A program made the position numbers and the translations under genes. From positions 142,955-206,954 of the forward strand of contig MNCI01022294.1 in assembly GCA_015680685.1 (NCBI GenBank): a stretch of 64,000 nt of DNA. The letters run 5' to 3'. Under the pieces are notes generated by a model, which was given only the letters and a program-made list of their open reading frames with translations, made no database searches and was not told the DNA's origin. Origin of the DNA: Gnetum montanum (Eukaryota > Streptophyta > Gnetopsida > Gnetales > Gnetaceae). This document shows, one piece after another, positions 32,671 to 46,292 of this stretch; within the stretch, counting starts at the first letter, position 1, and every line of letters starts with the position of its first letter.

Positions 32671-35484
32671 ATGGCCCCTAAATGAGGACAATATGGAGAA
32701 CCCTCTCAAGGTGCATCCAAATGGCCAAGGAAAGGTAAAGGCCAAGGACCTCTTGTAAAACATCTAGAGTAGGAGGCACAATCATTCAGCATCCATCAAG
32801 AATCTTCTGTTCCTACACAATCTGGGAATGCAGAAGATGGAGAAGGAAGAGCACCTAAACAAGGACAACATCTCACATTGTCTTTGGAATGTGTTTAGGA
32901 AATTCAGGAAAGGTCCATGTCATCTACAGTGATCGTGGAACTCAATTTTAGACCTTTTACCAAATTTTCCCCTGAGTCAGTTAGAGATCAACTGAAAGGA
33001 TCTCCACTGTGGCCTATTCTCTCAGAGAGTGGTGAATGGTATTTGGGGGAGACCTATGAATTTTGACTTAATAAGGAAGAAGGCACCACCACTAATATTG
33101 GTGGGATTTTAGATGATTTCTCTACTAAGGCCATTTTAGAAGTTCTGAACCTTCAGAATACAAGGCCCAAGGTTCCTCACCTATCCACTCGCCCTGATGT
33201 TGATGCACGAAAAATATGACTAAAAAGGATGTAATGTAAGGAAGATAAAACATATGGGGAAATCACCCTTGAAGAGAGAATCTATTTCAAAATTAGCACC
33301 TATCACATCTTCCCAACAAAAGAACTAAACAAGATTTCCACCTATGTGGCTAGAGGAAGTGCAATCTTGATGGGCAAGGTTGATGCCAAGTTGCCCAATC
33401 TATATCTCATAGAAATATTGAGGCAGATTGAAGAATGTAAGATGAGGAAGTTTGCATTGCCTTACCCCTATCTAATCAGGAAGTTATGCTGGCATGCTAG
33501 AATTCTGGGGTACACTAATGATGTCCCTAGAAAGGATCAAAATCCCTCATATGCTAAATTATTGAAACCACCAGCACCAAAGAAAGATGTTATTGAGACA
33601 TTGGAGCCTGAGCAAGAGCAGATGGTTATGCCCACTAAACCTCAAATAGCAAGGCCTAGCAAAATTTTGAACACAAGGCCCAGTCAACATTAGGAAGTAG
33701 GGCCCAACATGTAGCCCACAGACTAGCAAGACTAACTGCCACTACTGTCACAAGATTATCGATCATCGATGAGCCATCTTAGGGCCATCAGAGAAATGGT
33801 CAGTTGGGAAAGCTATGATGAGCCTAATCTCTTCAAGATAATTGATGATGTCATACAATCGACGATCTCAATTGATCACTCACAGGATGAGGTTTCTATA
33901 CAAATAGGAGAAGGGGAGTCACATTGGTCACAATAGATCTCTGGAAACATTGCATCTTTTCAAGTGCAATTAGAAACTGGTGAAGGTTCCACAATAGTGG
34001 TCATGCAACATCAAGATGTAGTTGGAGCAACAGAAGTGGTCACAGACCAGATCAAAGAATCATTCAATGTTCTTGTTGTGCCACCATTGAATCTCATAGG
34101 AGCACATGATGCTCAAGTCTTAGCTAGTCCCTCAATGACTCCTATGAAACATAAATATCCTTTGGATCAGTTCCTACAAATAGGACAAGTGATGATGTCC
34201 TTATTTGAAATTCCTCAAGATGTCACAGCAACATAATCAGACGTCATTTCCAAAAAGGGAAAGATTGTCATGGTGGAGGTTTAGGGTCAAGCATGTAGAG
34301 GACAGCTTGAAAAGACTCCAACAGAAGTTCATCACCCTACAAGGTACACAGCAGGATCCATCCCAACTTATCCCAATCAACAGGCTAGATCTATTTTAGA
34401 AGGAGAAACTAAATAAACTATTAGAAGATAATAAAAGGATGGTAGTGATGAAAGAGAAGGCTAATTGGGATGCTTCAAAAGTGTAGGCCCAAATATATGC
34501 ACATGCCAAAGTACTCAAGGCCTTACAAGAAGAAAATAAACTCCTTGCTATTGAGAATCTTCAGTTGATCACCATTAAGAAATAAAAGAATGTTCTCAAA
34601 GAAAATTTTTAACAAATGCAAGAATAATTAATAAGGGTCAACTAGGACATGAATTTCTTAGCCAGAGAAAACAGGACCCTCTCAATATAGGAGGTACACA
34701 TGATCCATCAAAAGATGACCATTGAAATAAGTGCATGGTAGATTGAAGATAAGCAACATGAGAAGTTGAAAGAACATTTTCAAGACTAGGTGGGCATGTA
34801 CAAGAAAATCATTGAAAAAGAAATATATATGGCCAAGACCTATATCAATGTTCTTAGTGCTCAAAATGCTAAGTGGCAGGCCATACTGGACACTTATGCC
34901 TTCATCCACCAAGTAGAACTAAAGAGCTAGGACCTGCAGATCCAGGACCTCATTAAATACATGGAGTTGGCATACCATTGGCAAACCTATGGTATGCCAA
35001 CTTAGCTATGTTAATAGTAGGATGCTTGAGGATAGAATTGGAAAAGTAGGTAGTAGCAACTTACGCCAAATGTGAAGCAGAATTTGCTGAACACCAAAAG
35101 ACACTGCAAAAATTGAAGGTAGCAAATTCTAAGTTGGAGGTGGCCAAAGCTAGCTACCAAGGATAAAAAGATGTTGTGGTATATTTGGCTCAATGGATCA
35201 TGGATTACCAAGAATGTAAAGATAAATCCAAAGCCTATGAGGAGGATTGTCGGTTATTTACGGCTTGGTATGTTAAAGCCAATCAAATGTTTTTGCAACT
35301 ACTATGTCCATGGGAGGTGCCAACTACATCAAATATTGGAACATCAACATAGACCACACATAATCCCTAAACCAAAGAAGAGAAGCTTCAGGTGCTCCTT
35401 TAGAGATATCCATTTCAAAATCCTAGAGCACAAGATAAGGGGAAGAGGCCCATGGAGGAGCCACCACCACCAAGAACCACATGA
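32671..35484 (+). pseudogene. ORF2 of element B: plant-transposon-type accessory protein in the env position
   Basis: The ATG follows the acceptor directly. From 32671 to TGA 35484 is 938 codons, with two compensating frameshifts (near 34290 and 35000) and many stops, mostly TAG. The N-terminal domain (32930-33540) contains FPTKELN, ARGSAILMGKVD, and YPYLIRKLC-HARILGY. These fit the pattern of plant retroelement-associated 'putative plant transposon' proteins: Pro-Thr turn, hydrophobic helix, then P-LIT-LC-style motif. An acidic linker, a middle domain (33964-34290) and a Lys/Glu/Gln-rich probable coiled coil (34390-35200) follow, then a Pro-rich end. The function is unknown. The position matches env of Athila-like elements. 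Confidence 0.62.
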
Positions 35485-35648
35485 GTTTCAACAATTTTGT
35501 CTTTTGTATTATGTGTTGGTGTCCTAATTTTGTTTTTTTTAACTCTACATTGTGCATAAAATAATTCATAGTTACTCCATAATCCTATACCTATCCACTA
35601 TGTAATCAAATCAGCTCATTCTCATTTTGATTGTTTAACTCAAGGACA

Positions 35649-35661
35649 AGTTGTGGGGGTA
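35649..35661 (+). other. Polypurine tract of element B
   Basis: The tract aagttgtgggggta lies directly before the 3' LTR, nearly identical to the tract in element A. Confidence 0.7.
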
Positions 35662-36514
35662 TGATGAATTGTGGTTTACCAAACCTCAATATCGGATACT
35701 CGATATCGGGACATGATATCACAACTTGGATAATGATATCAAATACATGATATCATGATTTCTATGTTGGCCTATAAATATAGCACTCAGGCACATAGGG
35801 AAGGAGTTTTTTGGTAAGTTCTTGAATCAAGTCTTTTTGTTAGTTTTCAATTCTTTTCCAAGTGTATGCTCATAGTGTGATGCTTATAATTGTACGAAAC
35901 CTTTGTTCGAGTATGATGTACTTGGACATGCACATGATTAGCAATAAATATTGGGATTACTCCATCATTGTAGCATTCACTTAGCTTTTATTTACTTTAA
36001 TTGTTGATTATTTATTATTGTCTTTCTAGTTAATATTTCCTTTATTATCATTTACACTTGTTGTTGCTAACACAAAATGAGTAAAACTTAATCACAACCA
36101 TTTAAGTGTAAGTACTTGGGAACCTAGTAGTGTATCTAGTAGTGCTCAAGTAATGTGTGCTTAGTAATCCTAGAACTAGTACATGAGGTCCAAGATGCAT
36201 ACAGATGATTAAGGATGAATGCTCATCACGCTTAGGCTAGCTTAGACTTTATTTTCCATCGTCTATTAGTTCACTCAAGTTAATTCCCATCAACTTTAGG
36301 AGTAGCATAATAATTAGGAATCACATCATACACCTCACTCTGGACTAAACCATATGTGACAAAGCATATATTAGTCTAGGTGGAAAGACAATGAATTACA
36401 ATCAACATGTAAATATCTAGGTACCACAACTAGTCCATCTACAAATTTTGACCAAATTGCATGTACACGCTTGTAATTGTATGGTTGAGTGTAGTGGTAC
36501 CTTGCCACTCATCA
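35662..36514 (+). repeat. 3' LTR of element B (853 bp)
   Basis: It runs from TGATGA to CTCATCA. U3 carries several GATATC-type words, then TATAAATA (35773) and AATAAA (about 35943). It aligns along its length with the LTRs of A and C. Confidence 0.88.
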
Positions 36515-37290
36515 GTTTTCAAAAAACCCCAACAAAATTTTTCATCAGTTGTTGTGAACAATGTTAGTTTTAAGGTCACACAATGAGTTTTTAGCCCACA
36601 TGATGCGATTTGGGAAAATCCAAAAAAAAAATTTAATTGAACAAGACAAGCTCATAAGCTAAGGCGAACACTAATAGAAAAATTTCACATCAAGTTTTAG
36701 TGAAGAAGTAAGGTAGAGGTCCTCCTTCTAGCACTTGAAACTATAATGATGGGAAAAATCAATGTTGGAAAAATTAAGAGATCTTGTGCAAGATAGTTTA
36801 ACTCATAGATCCAAAAGCCTCTAAAAGGATTGAAGAACCCTGAATGGTCTAGCTGATTACCCAAGGACTTGGAAAGTCCAAATCCCAGTGTTGTGAAATA
36901 TGCATAAAAACTATAAAGAAAATAAGGCCAAAGCAACTGCAACTTTTGTATTACATAGTGGTAAAAATATTTTAAACAAAATAAGTTTTAGAGAGTATAA
37001 ATTTGTGGGTTTTAAAAACTCAAAAAATGCAAAATGACTTTGAATCTGGTGCAAGAGCCAAGCTGTATTATGCACTTGACTACACCCTTTTTCTTACTTG
37101 ATTTGCACTACAAACGGTTGTGAAAGGCCATGAAAATATACAATAACTTCTTTGTTATTTGCTACTACTTAGTCTTTCAGCTACAAGTGTGATACAAATT
37201 TTTCTTGCTAAGAAAATATTGCCAAAAGATCCAAAAAAAAGGCTTCGAATATGACATTTATAGGCTACAAATCAATAAATCCTACATTCA
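36515..37290. other. AT-rich intergenic DNA, no gene
   Basis: Short open frames exist but show no recognisable protein pattern. I see no element boundary here. Confidence 0.4.
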
Positions 37291-37800
37291 TTACAATTTT
37301 GAGCATTAAGAATGGCTTCATGTAAGCCCAACTCTCACACACTAGCCTCATATGCTACCCAATATCCATTGTGTGGAACTAAATCCCAAATCCCACATGC
37401 TACCTTGATATGTTGCCCATTGTGTAGGACTGCAATATCCATCATGTGGAACTAAAGCCCAAATCTCATATGCTTGCCTCACACATTGTCCATCGTATAG
37501 GACTACATCATTCATTGTATGGAGCTAAAGCCCAAGTTCCACACACTAACCTCATACATTGCCCATCCTGTGCAGTTAAGGTCCTAATTGTATGAGTTAA
37601 AAATATCAAATTCTATAGCTTATGAAGTATTTTTAGACTTTACAAGCTAGCATACATAGAATTTACAACTTGTGAAGCATTCTTTAGCCTTCCAAAAGTT
37701 GGGATAAATGAAATTTATAGCTTGTAAAGTATTTTTTTTACCTCCCAAGTTGAGAATAAATAGGATTTGCAACATGTGGATTGTAAATCTCATTTTTTAT
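37290..37800 (+). repeat. Degenerate tandem repeats (about 75 bp and 68 bp units)
   Basis: At 37320-37570 three to four units of about 73-76 bp repeat the theme 'aaagcccaaatctcatatgc' ... 'ttgcccattgtgtagg'. At 37590-37770 units of about 68 bp repeat 'tttatagcttgtaaagtattt'. The second block aligns with the reverse complement of 50450-50630. Confidence 0.6.
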
Positions 37801-40555
37801 ATACAAAATGGTTTAAAATCTGATCAAACCAAGGTAACAAGTTGAGATTTTTTTGGGAGAATAGGATAATTGTTTCTATCTTAAATTCTCTATCAAATTA
37901 CAATAAAAATTTTCACTAGGAGCTTTCATTTTCCACATGAAATTTCCTTGAGGTGTTTTAGCCATAATTTTGAAGGAAGTGCTATGAAATTTTTTGAATT
38001 TTATTTTCTTGACCTAATTTCTCACCTTCACCTTGTTAAATTTCTTGGCATCTATTACTTAAATTTCTTGAGATGCCCTTATTAAATTTCTTATATTTGA
38101 TTATGGGAGTGCTAATTTTGTTCGTAGCTCTAAGTAGAATGAAAGATTTAGGTTTTGCTCTTAATTTAGGTTCTTCAATTTAATTTCCCATCATGCCCTA
38201 GTTTGATTTCTAAAAATGCCCTATTTTTAATTATGTAAGAATAGTAATTTTCAAGAGGTAAACAATTCTTGTTAAAAATTTGCTACTTTTTATTATTGGT
38301 TTCTCAATGAGTTCAAAGGGTATCCATCCATTAGTTGAAAAGTAGAGATGTTTCCTCCAAACTCCTGGTGATGACTTTTCTATTTTAAATAGCTATTGGA
38401 ATTTACTTGAATTTTCATGTCCAATTTTGTGTATTTTATAAGGGCTGGATGTATGTGTATGCTTGAAAGGAAAATTTTGTCACTATTTTACTTGTATGTA
38501 GTTGTATAATGCGCTGGTTTTGAAGGGGAGTAGTAGTGTTGTTTGTGATTTGATGATCATTTGGAGTACTGATATTGAAAAATTCTCTATGGCAATGGAT
38601 TAGAGGTGATTATATAGAGTATGTTTTTATTATGAGATATAGGAGTAACTAAATGAAAAGATGTTAGATTTTCATTAATCTAGCTATTTTTCTTGCACTT
38701 AGTAAGATAAAATTAAGTTCAAAAGTTGAAACAGATAGATGGCTCAAGCTTCTTATTAAATAATGATTATGCTAACTATCCAATACAAATATCTTTGTAG
38801 ATGAATACCATTAGTTTTTAAATATCTAGTAATGAAGAATATTTGGTATTTTTCTTATTGTTATTTTTAAAACTCATAGCATATATAGTTAGGTCTCCTG
38901 TCCAATAGATCCATAGTGTGTATAAACTAAATAAAATTTCAATTTTAGTGAGGGTCCATGGACTTGATAAAATTTAATTTCCAATAGGCCATCACACCTC
39001 TTAGATAGTAGAAACATACATGCTATAATTTTTGAATATATTTTAGTCATTAACTCTTATATATGTCATCAGTATTAGTAAAATTTTAGTTTATGAAATG
39101 TCCCACCATGGTTTTGACTTTCTTACTCTTGTTTTCATTGTCACGGTATTATATATTATTGCTTCTTGTTTCCAAAGTCATAGTGAATTTTTCTAATAAC
39201 TATGTCTTTGTAGCTTAATAAAGCTTCCTAAGAGTGATATTTTTTTGCTTTTGTTGGTATTTTTTCTTAATAATGCTATGTCTGCACAGTTTATTGAATG
39301 GGTACATGTGGCAAAGTATATAGATTAGAATTTACTTCTGCCTTATCATGTTAAGAAATTCTGTGGTGCCATTGATTTTCCAAATATTCCTATGAATTTA
39401 GGCACCATCATTCTTATAAATTTTAGTGCCTCTATCGCAATTTAGTAGTAAAATGAAGTTTATAATTAATTTCTATAAATTTTAGTGTAGCTCTACATCC
39501 TCAATTAAGTGATTCAAGGATTCAAAAAAGGAATGGATAGAACAACCCTTACTGGTTATGAGTGACAACTATAGAAATGGAATACTTTTCTTCTTAGATG
39601 GGAAAATTTGAAATATAAGAAACGGTTAAATCGCTATCGATTTTGATAAAAATAGGATGACATGACTTAAAGTAGGCTCTATGAAAAGCTCATTAACTAC
39701 AATAAATACATCTATATATTGTGCTTTACTTGTAGAATTGAGTGTGAACATTGTTTAGTAGATTGACATCTCTGTATTGTGTTTTTTCAAAAATCAAGAT
39801 ATATCCTATAGCTTTACCTCAATGTAAATGTTATTTCACATTAAGTACACATAATTGTTTTAGCTACTTTACTATGGATTCTTAGTTGTAGATCACAAGA
39901 AAAAATATACAAATAATAGTACATATATTGCAGTTATTAGTGCTAGTTTCAACTTGTAATAGATAAGTGATATCAACTTATAATTATTGAGAATGTATCT
40001 TAGTTAGTTTTTGTAGCACCACAAACATGTTCCATGATGAGGATGTATTGGTCAAGGAGAACTATATAAATATAAAATAAATTTAGTGTTAATTGATATT
40101 TTTCTTCTATATATCTAGATTTAGTATTAAATGATATATAGAACTACCCATTGTAGATGCATAAATAGTCAATGATGCATAATGTATTTATAGCTTTATT
40201 ATAATTGATGTATACTATATATTGTTGTATCGATGGCTTGTTTATGTTGGTATTGTAGATCAATCCTCTCATTCTATCAAATTTTGACTATTCTTATTGG
40301 CTACTATGGTATGTTAATATTTTATCTCATTATGATGCTATTTCTTGTTATCCTTCATTCTTCTTTAATTTAATTTTAATTAAATTATTAGAAATAAATA
40401 ATTAAGTACTATATGAAAGATGAAAGTGAGAGATTTTCTAAAAATTAAAATTTCATGATATATGTTATATTAATTTCTAAATGTATCCATACATAGTAGA
40501 ATATGATGTATAAATTACATATATGTGTCTAATTCAAGTATGTGTTGAAATTAGG
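37801..40555. other. AT-rich intergenic DNA, no gene
   Basis: Nearly 2.8 kb without a coding pattern, LTR or RNA gene that I can recognise on either strand. Confidence 0.4.
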
Positions 40556-41560
40556 ATGTATCATCCTATTTGTTATGTATGTAGAGAAACACATGAGGGG
40601 GAGGTTGCATAGCTAATGAACTCACTGAAATGGATTATTTATCTCTTATTTGGGCTATATATTGTAGAATATTTTATATTAATTATCTTCAAGTAAATCA
40701 TTTAAGGTTACTGGGTTGAGCTTCCCAACTACTAGAAACTCTAAATTACAAATAATTAGCAAGAAAACTAGTTGCATTCTCTCCTCTACGTAATCAAATA
40801 GGAATGTATCCTTCGATATCTCATGTCAAATGAAAAAATTCACACATTGGGGAGGTTGCATAGGTATGTAACCTAATGAAATGGGTTACTCATCCATCAT
40901 AATGCATCAAAATTATTATCATATCTCTACAAGAAGTAGAATATTTCATAAAAATTATCTGTTTGAGGGTCATTCAAGGCTTCTCATCCATTCAACACAT
41001 AATCCATGAAATCACATTTCCATGTAACGAATGAGAAAATTTGTTGCATTCTATTTTGTAAGTGATAAAATAGGTTTTCATCCTTCGCTATCACATAGCA
41101 AACAAAACAAAACACACACACACACACACACATGGGAGAGGTCGCATAGGCATGCAACCCATTCAAATATGATGTATATTTAGGATGAACCATTATACTT
41201 ATTATTATTTATGTATAAATAGTATAATATTTGATTTCGATTTTATTCAGGAACTCTAAGTTATTAATAATGAAAGATAAAAGTATGTGCTTATCTTTTA
41301 TGCAAGAGATGAAATAGGGATGTATCCTCTAATATGACTCCTGAAATGAGAAAAAACACACATGGAAGAGGTTGCATAGCCATGTAACACAATGAAATGG
41401 GATATCTAAATGGCATAATATGTCATTTGAAATGTCATTTGAAGCAACAGATAGGCTTGTACCTTTCAATAACAAATGTAGGCTAAGAAAACTTACATGG
41501 AAAAGGGTTCCCAAACGTGCAAACCATTGAAATGAAATAGCTATGTAGAATAACCCCTTA
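40556..41560 (+). repeat. Degenerate 250-280-bp tandem repeats
   Basis: A block 'gaggttgcatag-catgtaac-aatgaaatggg' recurs at about 40603, 40850, 41135, 41365 and, weakly, 41500. The intervening sequences also share words (for example 'ataggaatgtatcctt'). A (CA)n run of about 22 bases lies at 41109-41130. Confidence 0.6.
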
Positions 41561-41589
41561 AAAATATTAAAATATCTCTAGATGTACTA

Positions 41590-44500
41590 CATGACAAAAA
41601 TTACATGATCATGCATGTTCATGTTAGACATTGTCTTGTGGATGTTATACGCCTTGTACCTATCCTTCTTGTTTTCCTTCATCTCTTATTTTGGGTAAAC
41701 ATCCATGTTCTATTTATGTAGTTTAGGATAGATGATGGTAACTATTGTTTACTCCTTGAGATTTCATGAAAATGCATGTTCCCAATGAATAAGATTAATA
41801 GAGCTAGTTATGCTTTGATAAAGGGATACTGTTCCTTCTATGTATCGTGATGCTATCCTAAGTGTAGCATGTTAGGCAATAAGAGTGTAGTATGTTAGGT
41901 AATAAGCATTCTTGATAGGGCATACATTCAATACTAGGTGTATTTGTGACTAGATTGTACATCCATGCTTGATTTCTCTAGAATAATACAGAATGAACAA
42001 AGCCATGAATAATTCCTAGAGGATGCATGATTGTGCATGTTCAATTTAGAAATCATGTTCTAGATATTACGCTCCTTTTACCTACCTTGCTATTTTCCTT
42101 TATCTCTTATATTGGGTGAATGTTCATGATATATTTATGTGGGTCATGATGGATGATGGTAGTAAGTGTTTATTACTTGAGGTTGCACAAACATGGATGT
42201 TTTTGATTAATAAAATTTGTGGAGCTAGTTATGCTTAGATATAAGGAAGAATGTTCTTTCTATGTATCATGATACTATCTTGAGTGTAGCATGTCAAGTA
42301 ATAAGCATTTATGCTAGGAAACACATTCAATACTAGGTGTTGGGATGATTAGGTTGAACATCTGTGCATGATTTCTCTAGGTCAATACATAATGAACATA
42401 GCCTTGGGTAATTCCTAGAGGATGCATGATGGTGTAGATTCACTTTAGACATCATGTTATGGATGATACATCACTTTTACCTATTCTTCTTATTTTCCTT
42501 CATCTCTTATATCGGGTGAATGTCCATGATTTATTTACATGATTCATGATGAATGATGGTAGCTAGTGTTTATTACTTGAGGTTGCACGAATGTGCATGT
42601 TCCTGATTGATAAGATTAATGGAGCTAGTTATGCTTAGATATAGGGAAGATCACTCCTTCTATGTATCATGATGTTTTCTTGAGTGTGGTGTGTCAAGTC
42701 CTAAGCATTTTTGATAGGACATACATTTGATACTAGATGTACTGATGATTGAGTTACACATCCATGCATGATTTGGTTGGATTAATATAGAATGAACATA
42801 ACCATGGGTAATTCCTAGAGGATGCATGACTGTGCATGTTCACTTTAGAAATTGTATTGTGGATGTTATAACACTTATACTTGCCCTCTTTGTTTTCCTT
42901 CATCTCTTATTTTGGATTAATGTATGTGCTCTATGTACATTGTTTAGGATAGATGATGGTAACTATTGTTTATTCCTTGAGGTTGCATGAATGTCTAACC
43001 TCAGGGAATAAATAATAGTTACCAACATGCATGTTGTTGATTCAGAAGATTAGTAGATACAGTTATGTTTCCATTAAGGAAATACCATTCCTTTTATATA
43101 TCATGATACTATCCTGAGTGTAGTGTGTCAAGTAATAAGCATTTATTGTAGGACACATATTCAATACTAGGATGCCAATAACTATTTTAAATGTTTATAA
43201 ATGATTTCTATGGGTAAATATAAAATGAACATAACCATAGGTAATTTCTAGAGGGTGCATGATCATGCATGTTTACATTAGGCATCATGTTCTAGATGTT
43301 ACACCCCTTTTACCTATTCTCCTTGTTTTCATTCATCTTTTATATTAGATGAACTTCCATGATCTATTTTAATGGTTCATGATGGATGTTGATAGCTATT
43401 ATTTATTAGTTGAGGTTGCATGAATGTGCATGTTTCTAATCAATAAGATTGGTGGATACAATTATGTTTTGATAAAGGAAAGATCATTCCTTCTATGTAT
43501 TATGATACTATCCTAAGTGTAGCATCTTAGGTAAAAAGCATTTATGGTAGGATGGACATTCGATACTAGATGTACCAATGACTGGGTTGCATGTCCATGC
43601 ATGATTTTTGTAGGATAATATAGAATGAACATAGCCATGAGTAATTCCTAGTGGATGCACAATCATGCATGTTTACTTTAGACATCAAGTTTTGAATGTA
43701 ATGCCTCTTTTACCTATCCTCCTTATTTTTCTTCATCTCTTATATTGGGTGAATGTCCATGATCTATTTAAATGGTTCATGATGAACAATGGTAGCTAGT
43801 GTTTATTACTTGAGGTCGCATGAATGTGCATGTTCTTAATTGATAAGATTAGTGGAGCTAGTTATGCTTATATATAGGAAAGTTCATTCCTTCTATGTAT
43901 TGTGATGTTGTCCTAAGTTTAGTATCCTAGGTAATAAGAATTTGTAGTAGGACATACATTCAATACTAAATGTACTAGTGAGTGGATTACACATTTATGT
44001 ATGATTTCTCTTTATTAATACATACCAAACATAGCCATGGGTAATTCATAGAGGGTGCACAATCATGTATATTCACTTTAGACATTGTGTTCTAGATGTT
44101 ATAATCCTTTTACTTGTCCTTCTAATTTTCCCTCATCTCTTATATTAGTTGAATGTCCATGATCTATTTACATGATTCATTATGGATGATGGTAGATAGT
44201 TTATTACTTAAGGTTACATGAACATGCTTGTTTCCAATCAATAAGATTAGTGAATACAGTTATGTTTTGATTAAAGGAAGACCATTCCTTCTATGTATCA
44301 TGATATTGTCCTAAGTGTAGCATGTCAAGTAATAAGCATTTGTGATAGAACATACATTTGATACTAGGTGTACTAGTAATTGGATTGCACATCTGTGAAT
44401 GATTTCTTTTCATTAATACAAAATGAACATAGGCATGGGTAATTCCTAGAGGATGCATGATCATGCATGTTCACTTTAGATATCATGTTCTAGATGTTAC

Positions 44501-44745
44501 ATCCCTTTTACCTTTTCTTTTTGTTTTCCTTCATCTCTTATACTGTGTCAATGTTCATGATCTCTTTAGGTGGTTCATGATGGATTATGGTAGCTAGTGT
44601 TTATTACATGAGGTTGCACAAATGTGCATGTTCCTAATCTATAAGATTAGTGAATATAGTTATGTTTTGATAAAGAAACATACATCCAATATTAGATGTA
44701 CTAGTGAATGAATTACATGTTTGTGCTAGGTGTTTCATGAACATG
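41590..44745 (+). repeat. 400-bp satellite-like tandem array (about 8 units)
   Basis: The landmark 'taattcctagaggatgcatga' starts at about 42011, 42410, 42810, 43241, 43641, 44041 and 44441, giving periods of 399, 400, 431, 400, 400 and 400. A further unit lies before the first landmark, and the last is truncated. The one long unit carries a fold-back insertion. No long ORF is maintained. Confidence 0.9.
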
Positions 44746-45000
44746 TATGATCTAGTATGAGATGATATATCTTCTACATTGGTTTAATGTGTTAGGTCTA
44801 TTTCATTAGATTGGGAGATGATACCATGATCTTTGAGGATGCACATCCATGCCTAATTATTTTTGAGATTATTAATATTACATAAGAGGAATCACATAAG
44901 TATTCAATTAAATTTACAAAGTTGATATCAATAACCATTAGATTTCAATGATTTATTTATCTTGTTAGGTTGATAACCCTAGTACAACATATCACTTTAC
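44746..45000. other. AT-rich transition, no gene
   Basis: A short stretch between the satellite and the unidentified ORF cluster. Nothing recognisable. Confidence 0.35.
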
Positions 45001-46220
45001 TTGGATACAATACAGGATCAAATAGGTAGCATTACTCAAAATGTCAAGATGCAAATTAATCCTATTGAATCATGGTATATGATTAATCAAAAGGCCAAGG
45101 TAAGACATAAGAATATTCATATTTTTGTAAAGGTAATGCATAGTAATTCCTTTGAAGATGAAGGAATTATGGTTGTTTCTTTTGTAGAGGATAATGGCAT
45201 GATTTACATTCAATCAAGAAGTTTATTTCTTTCATGAGGCCTATACTTCATGGTGGCATATTTTTTCTTGGTACATTGGACGTTGATAGGATTAGATCAT
45301 CTACTACCATGAAATAATATGGAGTAGATAGGATTGATTAAAATTGAAGTAGAGAGAAATTATTAGATTGGAAAGAGATTTCTACAATAGAAAACTACTT
45401 TGAGAACATCATATGTAGCTCTTTATATGAGGAATCATATGAATCAATCATATAATTCATATAATGAGTGATTGCTAATACATTAACTAAGATCTCTTTT
45501 AATGAATCTTACAGTGTCTATAGAGAGACCACCCTTAATAACTTTATTTAAATAAAAAAAATTTGAATCAAGAAGTAAGAATATCGTTAGAGTTGAAAAC
45601 AAGGGGATTAAGTTGGGAAAAACTAAGAGGGCATATTTCCACCCTAATTTCTCTACTAGTTATCAAGTCAAAATTGAAAAACACACTTGGGCACTTGATA
45701 AGTATAGAATCAAAGCACTGAATACGAAATATGTTGAGGAATTTTTGTCATCAATGTCCAAGAATCTTGTTACTATTGTTCATGATTGTATCCTTATGAC
45801 CTATAAGGTATTAAGTGGTAAGGGGTTCACTTCCTTATATGATATAGATCTTAAAGCTAACAATGTGTAGTTTTAGATTCTTGATGAACAACACTCAATT
45901 AAGGTAGCCGAAATTCTATTGGAGAAAGACAATGTGGAGTAAGATGTAAAGATCTTTATAGAGTCCATTGTGCCAAGATGTTGAAGGCGGAGACCCCAGT
46001 CTCAATAATTAAAAAATATATTATTCTTAGAATCATGTACAAGGAATGAAATATGATCCATCATATATAGATATGGTAAGGCATACTAAAAGCTACCTAG
46101 CAAAAAATAACATCTTCAAATTATTAAATGGAGGAATTTCTAAAGAGCTAGAGTTAGTTCATGATAAACTCTAATTTATATTTAAGCAATTTAATTTACC
46201 TATTTCAATTTATTGTTGTG

Positions 46221-46292
46221 TTTGATATCATAAATTCGATCATTACATATTAATGGTTTGATATCATAAATTCTATCATTACATATTGATGG
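46221..46292 (+). repeat. 36-bp tandem duplication
   Basis: Two copies of a 36-bp unit beginning tttgatatcataaatt, with two mismatches, followed by the start of a third at 46293. Confidence 0.85.

Noticed and set aside
36697-36942. Minus-strand open frame with a hydrophobic stretch
   Set aside because: It is in AT-rich sequence, matches no family and has no supporting context.
40556-44745. CRISPR-like array
   Set aside because: Units are 250-400 bp, without short identical repeats and unique spacers. They are plant satellite-type tandem repeats.
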